DNA of 64,000 nt from Streptomyces xanthophaeus (GTDB taxonomy: Bacteria > Actinomycetota > Actinomycetes > Streptomycetales > Streptomycetaceae): assembly GCF_030440515.1 (NCBI RefSeq), contig NZ_CP076543.1:7851001-7915000 (forward strand). Reading direction: 5' to 3'. The first letter of the stretch is position 1; each line of letters opens with the position of its first letter. Below, in pieces: positions 58,787 through 64,000 of this stretch. The notes beneath the pieces are model-generated. The model did not search any database. It was not told the DNA's origin and saw only the letters and a list, made by a program, of their open reading frames with translations. A program made the translations under genes and the position numbers.

Positions 58787-60195
58787 GACGCTCACTGGCG
58801 GGAGTCGCGCTCGCCGTGACGTCCATGGTCGCCCTGTCCTTCCTCATACCCCTGGGCGCACTGGTGATGTCGCTGGTCAAGGAGCAGAGCGTCACCGCGG
58901 CCGAGCAGCGCGCCGCAGCCCTCGCACCCGTCCTCACCCTCACCACGGATCCGTCCGCGCTGCGGGAATCCGCCGCCGGACTCGACGAGGCCGAGCACCT
59001 CGTCATCCATCTCCCCGACGCCCAGAGCATCGGCGACTCCCAGGCCCCCGTGAAACTGCTCGAACGGGCCCAGCAGGGACGCGAGTCCATCTCCCAGAAG
59101 ACTCCCGGCGGATGGATATGCCTGCAACCCGTGGTGCTCCCCGGTGACCGGGTCGCCGTCATCGAGAACTTCGTCCCCGACGAGGAACTCACCCGCGGGG
59201 TCAAGTCCTCCTGGGCGGTCATGCTCCTGCTCGCGGTCGGCCTGGTCGGCGGCTCGGTGCTGGTCGCCGACCGGCTCGGAGCCAAGGTCGTCCGGTCCTC
59301 CAAGAAGCTCGCCCAGGCCTCGCACACCCTCGGCCAGGGCAATCTGGACACCCGGGTGGAGCCCATGGGCCCCAAGGAACTGCGCGACGCCGGCGTCGCC
59401 TTCAACGCCATGGCCCACCGCATGACGGAACTGCTCGCCATCGAGCGCGAACTGGTCGCCGACCTGTCCCACCGGCTGCGCACCCCGCTGACCGCCCTGC
59501 ACCTCGCATCGGAGCGGATGGCCGGCACACCGGAGTCGGCCAGGGTGGAGGCGGCGGTGCACGCGCTGGAGTCGGAACTCCAGGCCATCATCACCGCGGC
59601 GCGGACACCGCTCGCCGTCGGCCCGATGGGCCACGGCATGCGCAGCGCGGAAACGAGCACGGGCCGGCAGGCGACCGGAACGGGGCCGTCGTCCGAGTGC
59701 CCCCGGTGCGAGGCCGCCGATGTCGTGCGGCGCCGGACCGCCTTCTGGGCGGTCCTGGCGGAGCAGCAGAACCGCCCCTGCTCCCTCGACCTCACCCAGG
59801 AGCCCACGGCCGTCGGCCTCAGTGACGACGACGTCGCCGCGGTGGTGGACGCGCTCATCGGCAACGTCTTCAGCCACACTCCGCCCGGCACCGCGTTCGG
59901 GGTACGCGTCGCCCGTACCGCCCAGGCCGTGGAACTGGTGGTGGAGGATTCCGGACCGGGCATCCCGGAACCGGACCGGGCCCTTTCCCGCGGGAGCAGC
60001 ACGGGCTCCTCCGGGCTCGGCCTCGACATCGCCCGCAGGGCGGCGGCCGTCACCGGCGGCACGATGCGCATCGCGCACGGCCCGCAGGGAGGCGCGCACA
60101 TCACCGTGGTCTTCGCCCTGGCACCGCCCCTGCGGCCCGAGCGCGGGCCGCGCGGCTCACGCAGGCGTGCGCGATGGTGGCCGCACAAGCGGTGA
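58783..60195 (+). CDS. Membrane sensor histidine kinase of the redox region
   Basis: 470 residues. Two membrane helices (about 7-31 and 144-163) enclose a short exterior sensor of about 110 residues with a single Cys113. A HAMP segment follows, then the H box LVADLSHRLRTPLTALHLASERM. A connector holds a CPRC (C-x2-C) motif before VVRRR, and the ATPase motifs DALIGNVFSH, DSGPGIP and SGLGLDIA follow. The lone exterior Cys and the cytoplasmic CxxC are unusual for this family and would suit redox or metal sensing. Coupled to the response regulator by GTGA. Confidence 0.88.
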   Translation: MRRSLAGVALAVTSMVALSFLIPLGALVMSLVKEQSVTAAEQRAAALAPVLTLTTDPSALRESAAGLDEAEHLVIHLPDAQSIGDSQAPVKLLERAQQGRESISQKTPGGWICLQPVVLPGDRVAVIENFVPDEELTRGVKSSWAVMLLLAVGLVGGSVLVADRLGAKVVRSSKKLAQASHTLGQGNLDTRVEPMGPKELRDAGVAFNAMAHRMTELLAIERELVADLSHRLRTPLTALHLASERMAGTPESARVEAAVHALESELQAIITAARTPLAVGPMGHGMRSAETSTGRQATGTGPSSECPRCEAADVVRRRTAFWAVLAEQQNRPCSLDLTQEPTAVGLSDDDVAAVVDALIGNVFSHTPPGTAFGVRVARTAQAVELVVEDSGPGIPEPDRALSRGSSTGSSGLGLDIARRAAAVTGGTMRIAHGPQGGAHITVVFALAPPLRPERGPRGSRRRARWWPHKR

Positions 60196-60278
60196 CCGCC
60201 GCACCAGCGGTGACCGCGCACGGTCCGCCGGGCCCATGGCGAGGGGGCGAGCCGCGTGAGCTGTGGCAGGATGCCGCG

Positions 60279-60866
60279 ATGATCTTCAGCTCGCCGATAC
60301 CGCATGTCGTTCCCGCAGGCCGGATGGCCCGCTCCGACCAGCCCGTGCTCGCGCTGGCGGGCGGGTGGGAGCTGCGTCCCTGGCACGCCGATGACGCCGC
60401 GGCCTTGTACGCCGCCGGCCAGGACGAGGCCGTTCGCCTCTGGAACCGCCTGCCGGTGAACTCCCCGGAGGAGGCGCGTCAGAGGATCGAGCGCATGCAC
60501 CGGCGGTGGCAGGCCGAGCGCGCCGCGATCTGGGCCGTCGCCCGGCCGGGCGGCGAGGCCATGGGCCTGATCGGCTGGAACGACGTCGACCTGCAGGGCG
60601 GCAGCGCCGAGATCGTCTACTGGCTGCTTCCCGCGGCACGTGGCGGGGGCATTGCGGCCGAGGCGACACGGCGGGTCGGCCGATGGGCACTGGACGATCT
60701 CGGCCTGCACCGACTGCGGTTGTGCCACTCGGTGGCGAACCCGGCATCGTGCCGCGTGGCGGACAAGGCCGGATACACCTTCGAGGGCACCATGCGCGGC
60801 GCACTGCTGCACGCGGACGGATGGCACGACCAGCACCTGCACGCCCTGGTCAGGGGCGATGTCTGA
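60279..60866 (+). CDS. GNAT N-acetyltransferase of the RimJ/RimL type
   Basis: 195 residues. LRPWHADDAAALYAAGQD at the start and IVYWLLPAARGGGIAAEATRRVGRWALDDLGLHRLRLCHSVANPASCRVADKAGYTFEGTMR contain the acetyl-CoA loop and the N-P-A-S pattern of RimJ/L-like members. It may acetylate a protein N-terminus or a small amine. ATG 60279 is used; the preceding ATG at 60271 is in another frame. It follows the kinase at 84 bp but does not look coupled. Confidence 0.84.
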   Translation: MIFSSPIPHVVPAGRMARSDQPVLALAGGWELRPWHADDAAALYAAGQDEAVRLWNRLPVNSPEEARQRIERMHRRWQAERAAIWAVARPGGEAMGLIGWNDVDLQGGSAEIVYWLLPAARGGGIAAEATRRVGRWALDDLGLHRLRLCHSVANPASCRVADKAGYTFEGTMRGALLHADGWHDQHLHALVRGDV

Positions 60867-60940
60867 TTTTGCGGCGAGCAGCCACCGCGGGGGGTGCGGC
60901 GGCGGCCCGGCACATCGTCCCCGAGGTCACGCCTGCGCTC

Positions 60941-61423
60941 CTACGGCACCCCACCGGCAGCGCCCCGCCCGGGCCGCGGCTGCTGTACGAGGCGAAGGAC
61001 GGGATCGATCTCCGCCAGGGCCCCGTGCAGCTGACGGGCCCCCAGGGCGGTGCGAGCATCGCCGTCCTGCGCCAGCTCCTCGCAGAGTCGCAGCGCCTCG
61101 TCCAGGTCCGCGGAGAAGATGCTGAACACGTCGATGACCGCGGTGTGGATCCAGTCGCCGTGGTTCTGGCCGGCCACCGCCAGCGCGGACGCGACGATCG
61201 ACAACCCTGCCCTGTCCTTGCGCCGGAGCAGGCACTGTGCGGTGCGCCGGGTGACGAAGGTGTCGCCCCTGTCGAGCACGAGCTCCAGCAGGGGGCCGCG
61301 TGCCTCCGGCATCTCGGCGAATCCTGCCAGGCCGGCCCCGGCATCCGCCCGGTCGCTCCAGTGGTCGCTCCGCCCGAGTTCGACGAGCGCCGTCACCGCC
61401 GCGCGCCGCAGGTCACTGCTCAC
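60941..61423 (-). CDS. HEAT-repeat protein
   Basis: 160 residues made of two-helix repeats: LRRAAVTALVELGRSDHWSDRADAGAGLAGFAE, EARGPLLELVLDRGDTFVTRRTAQCLLRRKDRAGLSIVASALA and so on. Some HEAT/PBS-lyase members act as partners or DNA glycosylases, but no catalytic residue is evident here. GTG 61423 is the start. It converges on the GNAT gene. Confidence 0.72.
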   Translation of the reverse strand: MSSDLRRAAVTALVELGRSDHWSDRADAGAGLAGFAEMPEARGPLLELVLDRGDTFVTRRTAQCLLRRKDRAGLSIVASALAVAGQNHGDWIHTAVIDVFSIFSADLDEALRLCEELAQDGDARTALGARQLHGALAEIDPVLRLVQQPRPGRGAAGGVP

Positions 61424-61502
61424 GTGCCCCCACCCACCTCTCCCGTGACACCGGGCCGGAACAGCACCGAGGTCGCTTGCCTGCTGATCGCCAGGACAGA
61501 AC

Positions 61503-62285
61503 CTAGTCGTTGGCGGCCAGCGGCAGCAGTGCGGGGCGCTTCGCCGTGCGGCCGTCGCCGGAGGAGCGGCCGCGCAGGCGGCGGCCCAGCCAGGGGCCGA
61601 GGAACGCGGCCGCCCAGCGCAGTTCGGCCGACACGGACGAGCCGCCCGGGGCGGTCGGCCGCGGCGGCAGCGGGTGGGTCCAGGTGTCGTCGCTGCCGGG
61701 CAGGCCGACGGCGTGGGCGAGGGCCGCGGCGATGCGTTCGTGGCCGACGGGGCTGGCGTGGAGGCGGTCCGTGGTCCACATCCGCGGGTCGGTCACGGCG
61801 ACCGGCCGGGCGGTCTCGGCGACGGCGACCCCGTGGCGGGCCGCCGCGCTGCGGATGCGGTCGTTGAGGTCGGCTATGCGCGGCGCGACGGGCCGGGCGA
61901 GGGGCACGAGCACGCTGAGGTCGGGGAAGGTAACCGTGGCCACCCGGGCCCCGGCGGCCGTGAGCGCGGCGAACATCTCCTCCAGGTGCCCGGCGACCTC
62001 CGCGGCGTCGAAGCGGGGCCGGAGGATGTCGTTGACCCCGGCGACGACGGTGGCCAGGTCGGGGCGCAAGGCCAGGGCGGGGCCCAGCTGCTCGGCCCGG
62101 ACCTGCCCGGCGAGACGTCCCCGGACGGCCAGGTTGGCGTACTGGAGGCCCGGGTTGACGGCGGTGAGGTGTTCGGCGAACCGGTCGGCGAAGCCGCGCA
62201 GGCCCACGGTGTCGTCCCCGTCGCCGAGGCCTTCGGTCTGACTGTCGCCCAGGGCGACGTAGCGCAGGTACTCACCGTTCGGCAC
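61503..62285 (-). CDS. SGNH/GDSL-family esterase
   Basis: 260 residues. Block I ALGDSQTEGLGD has the nucleophile Ser, block III GVNDIL the Asn, and block V DRLHASPVGHERIA the Asp-His pair, with Gly in NLAVRGRLAGQ for block II. The C-terminal 40 residues are basic. No signal peptide, so probably cytoplasmic. GTG 62285 overlaps the end of the PadR gene by 14 bp, so the esterase is the second gene of the PadR unit. Confidence 0.87.
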   Translation of the reverse strand: MPNGEYLRYVALGDSQTEGLGDGDDTVGLRGFADRFAEHLTAVNPGLQYANLAVRGRLAGQVRAEQLGPALALRPDLATVVAGVNDILRPRFDAAEVAGHLEEMFAALTAAGARVATVTFPDLSVLVPLARPVAPRIADLNDRIRSAAARHGVAVAETARPVAVTDPRMWTTDRLHASPVGHERIAAALAHAVGLPGSDDTWTHPLPPRPTAPGGSSVSAELRWAAAFLGPWLGRRLRGRSSGDGRTAKRPALLPLAAND

Positions 62286-62838
62286 GGGTCTGCCTCTCCT
62301 TCAGGATCGCCGCGCTCCGGCGGCACCAGTCGCGGTGTCCCTGCTCGAAGGCGAGGCCGCGCAGACCGGTCAGGTACCCGCCGATCCGCTCACCGTGGAG
62401 CAGGAACTCCTCCTCGTCCAGATCGCCGCGCATCTTGCGCAGCACCCGGCCGAGCAGCTCGATCTTGGCGTCGGCGGCCACCGCGCGCGCTTCGAGCTGC
62501 GCGATCACCGGTCCGATGCCGATCCGGTCGGCGGTCTGGACCTTGACGAGGAGGTCGTCACGGATGACGGAGGACTTCAGCGGGGCCGCGGCGAACTCCT
62601 CCAGTTCGGTGCGGCCGGCCTCGGTGACCTGGAACAGGCGCTTGTTGGGCCGGGTCTCCTGGACCACCTCGCGGCCCTCGACCAGCCCTTCCTTCTCCAG
62701 TTTGGCCAGCTCGGCGTACAGCTGCTGGGGCAGGGCGTGCCAGAAGTTCGCCACGCCGATGTCGAAGGACTTCGCCAATTCGTAGCCGCTGAACTCTCCG
62801 TCCAGCAGTGCTGCCAGTACGGCATGTCGCAAAGCCAT
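62272..62838 (-). CDS. PadR-family regulator (long form, with C-terminal dimerisation domain)
   Basis: 188 residues. MALRHAVLAALLDGEFSGYELAKSFDIGVANFWHALPQQLYAELAKLEKEGLVEGREV is the winged helix with the PadR GYxL and YxxLxxLxxxG patterns. A C-terminal helical domain of about 90 residues completes a PadR-s2-like structure. AAGGGGCG lies before ATG 62838. A 36-bp palindrome stands between it and the divergent SnoaL-like gene, so it likely controls both. Confidence 0.9.
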   Translation of the reverse strand: MALRHAVLAALLDGEFSGYELAKSFDIGVANFWHALPQQLYAELAKLEKEGLVEGREVVQETRPNKRLFQVTEAGRTELEEFAAAPLKSSVIRDDLLVKVQTADRIGIGPVIAQLEARAVAADAKIELLGRVLRKMRGDLDEEEFLLHGERIGGYLTGLRGLAFEQGHRDWCRRSAAILKERQTRAER

Positions 62839-62877
62839 CGCGGTCGCCCCTTCCCCTTCCTCGCCGACCCCTGCATC

Positions 62878-62913
62878 ATACTCATGAAAGTGACTAGTCA
62901 GATTCATGAGTAT
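62878..62913. promoter_or_regulatory. 36-bp near-perfect palindrome, PadR operator candidate
   Basis: ATACTCATGAA (62878-62888) is exactly inverted as TTCATGAGTAT (62903-62913). In the middle is a second perfect palindrome, TGACTAGTCA (62891-62900). Only the two dinucleotides between them break the full symmetry. It overlaps the probable promoters of the divergent PadR and SnoaL-like genes. Confidence 0.75.
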
Positions 62914-62924
62914 GAGGAGGGGTC

Positions 62925-63338
62925 ATGGAGACTGCCGAACGCTTCCGCGCCGCCGTGGAGAAGCGGGATCTCACCGGGCTGGAGGACCTGTTCACCGAGG
63001 ACGTCCGGCTCTACAGCCCGGTGAAGTTCACGCCCTTCGAGGGCCGGCCCATGGTCCTCGGACTGTTCGGGGTCCTGATGCGCGTCTTCGAGGACTTCCG
63101 CTACGTCGGCGACTTCGAGGGCGCGGCCGAGACCAGCGCCGACGGCGCGGAGGCCCCGGCGGAGGTCCTGCTCTTCCGGGCCGCGGTGGACGGCAGGGAG
63201 ATCCACGGGATCGACCTGCTCCACTTCGACGAGGCCGGCCGGATCAAGGAGTTCACGGTGATGGTCCGCCCGCAGTCCGCCGTGCAGGCCCTGGGACAGG
63301 CGGTCCTCGCCGGCCTGGTCGCCGACGGCCTCGCGTAG
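62925..63338 (+). CDS. SnoaL-like/NTF2-fold protein
   Basis: 137 residues forming one cone-shaped alpha+beta domain: RFRAAVEKRDLTGLEDLFTEDVRLYSPVKFTPFEGRPMVLGLF...EVLLFRAAVDGREIHGIDLLHFDEAGRIKEFTVMVRP. This is the SnoaL-2 pattern found in polyketide cyclases, isomerases and small binding proteins. GAGGAGG lies upstream. It is divergent from the PadR gene across the 36-bp palindrome and is probably the repressed target. Confidence 0.85.
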   Translation: METAERFRAAVEKRDLTGLEDLFTEDVRLYSPVKFTPFEGRPMVLGLFGVLMRVFEDFRYVGDFEGAAETSADGAEAPAEVLLFRAAVDGREIHGIDLLHFDEAGRIKEFTVMVRPQSAVQALGQAVLAGLVADGLA

Positions 63339-63368
63339 GCGGTCGGGACGGCGGTCGCGCAGGCGGTC

Positions 63369-63394
63369 GGGCGGCGCTGCTTCCGGCGCCGCCC
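63369..63394. terminator. Bidirectional hairpin between convergent genes
   Basis: GGGCGGCGC and GCGCCGCCC form a perfect 9-bp stem over an 8-nt loop, between the SnoaL-like gene and the methyltransferase at the window edge. Confidence 0.65.
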
Positions 63395-63483
63395 GCGTGG
63401 ACGCCGGTGCGGGAGTGCGGACGGCCGTCGTCGCCCGCACTCCCTCGCCGTCACACCAGGACGGTTCTGCGACGGCAGACGAC

Positions 63484-64000
63484 CTAGGGGACCGGGCGCA
63501 GGACCAGGGTGACGAAGCCGAAGCTGTCCCGGTAGCCCCGCAGCCATTCCGCACGCCGTGCGTGGGCGGTCCGCAGCACCTCGGCGGCGTCCGGATCGGC
63601 AGGGTGGTCGAGCGCCCACGAGGCCAGCGAGCCCAGGCAGGACCACTCGTAGTCGTCCAGCTCCGCGCGCGTGCTGACATGCGCGTGCACCGGAGCCCAC
63701 CCGTCGGCGGCGACGAGGTCCACGGTGGTCGCCAGGTCGTGGAGCTCGCCGAAGATCTCGACGGCCTCCGGGGAGGGCGGGCGGTCCCAGAAGCTCTCAC
63801 CGAGCAGCACGCGCCCGCCGGGAGCCAGGTGCTCCCGGGCCGCCGCGAGGGTCGGCAGCAGGCCGCCGAAGGCGTGGGTGGCCCCGACGCTGAGCACCAG
63901 GTCGAAGGGACGGCCGGCGACGAAGTCCGCGGCCTTCTGCTGGTGCACGACGAGACGTTCCCCGAGGCCGAGCAGATCCGCCGACCGGCGGGCCTGCGCC
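63484..64000 (-). CDS. SAM-dependent methyltransferase, paralogue of the fused one (5' end outside window)
   Basis: The last 171 codons are present; the start lies beyond the right edge. The sequence aligns along its whole length with the C-terminal half of the fusion at 26916-28883. Shared blocks include HAFGGLLPTL, AAREHLAPGGRVL, GESFWDR, PSPEAVE, FGELxDLATTVD, STRAELD and GYRDSFGF. Motif I is expected just outside the window. Whether this copy is free-standing or also fused to a glycosyltransferase cannot be seen from here. Confidence 0.85.
   Translation of the reverse strand, partial: AQARRSADLLGLGERLVVHQQKAADFVAGRPFDLVLSVGATHAFGGLLPTLAAAREHLAPGGRVLLGESFWDRPPSPEAVEIFGELHDLATTVDLVAADGWAPVHAHVSTRAELDDYEWSCLGSLASWALDHPADPDAAEVLRTAHARRAEWLRGYRDSFGFVTLVLRPVP

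Overview
The window looks like chromosome from Streptomyces or a very close relative. The DNA is extremely GC-rich with G/C in nearly every third codon position, GTG starts are common, and neighbouring genes often overlap by 4 bp (ATGA or GTGA). The families present are typical of the genus: mycothione reductase, DUF4235/DUF3618/Holin-X genes, DUF5133 and STAS proteins, a GAF-PucR regulator, ECF41 sigma, and CAP and RICIN secreted proteins. I see no rRNA, tRNA, CRISPR array, integrase or transposase.

Layout. 1-2114: the start of a secreted or anchored protein and mycothione reductase. 2256-5588 (minus): carboxylate-amine ligase, haem-oxygenase-like iron enzyme, CDGSH protein and HemK-type methyltransferase, which look like one conserved uncharacterised unit. 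5741-8573: small envelope and stress genes, a decayed small gene, and a STAS/DUF5133 pair divergent from a winged-helix regulator. 8912-15434: an isoamylase-like N domain, an MHS transporter with a GAF-PucR regulator, the abasic-site protein YedK, and a membrane protein/XRE/oxidoreductase operon behind an unusual AT-rich promoter. 15429-24867: a membrane nuclease/phosphatase-fold protein, an ATP-grasp pseudogene, a large secreted metalloprotease with FnIII and RICIN domains, an ECF41 sigma with its oxidoreductase, a deacetylase and a nitrobindin. 25024-29767: a LysR regulator with a perfect palindrome beside its start, a hemerythrin protein, a glycosyltransferase-methyltransferase fusion and an alpha/beta hydrolase. 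29881-33360: an EF-G paralogue with a candidate leader peptide, and a nuclease of the staphylococcal type. 33408-36318: a two-component system divergent from a PepSY protein. 36359-46000: a flavin monooxygenase, a secreted GH15-like glucoamylase, an ECF sigma overlapping an IclR-domain regulator, a HAD hydrolase and an alkylsulfatase. 46219-52884: a dienelactone hydrolase, methyltransferase, PadR/membrane pair, F420-type reductase and small secreted proteins. 53137-60195: an envelope thiol-redox region. 60279-64000: GNAT, HEAT, SGNH and PadR/SnoaL genes, and the 5'-truncated paralogue of the fused methyltransferase.

The most interesting system is at 53137-60195. A DsbD-like electron relay seems to be split over separate genes: a gamma-like thioredoxin, a CcdA channel and an alpha-like lipoprotein, with a TlpA thioredoxin between them and a two-component system after them. 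The promoter in front of the relay shares a specific arrangement (an inverted or direct repeat exactly 48 bp from a CTANGCT box) with the promoter of a secreted CAP protein 2 kb upstream, so the two transcription units probably form one regulon. Other notable points are the glycosyltransferase-methyltransferase fusion, the ECF41 promoter match, the EF-G leader peptide, and several near-perfect operators next to LysR, PadR, XRE and OmpR-type regulators.
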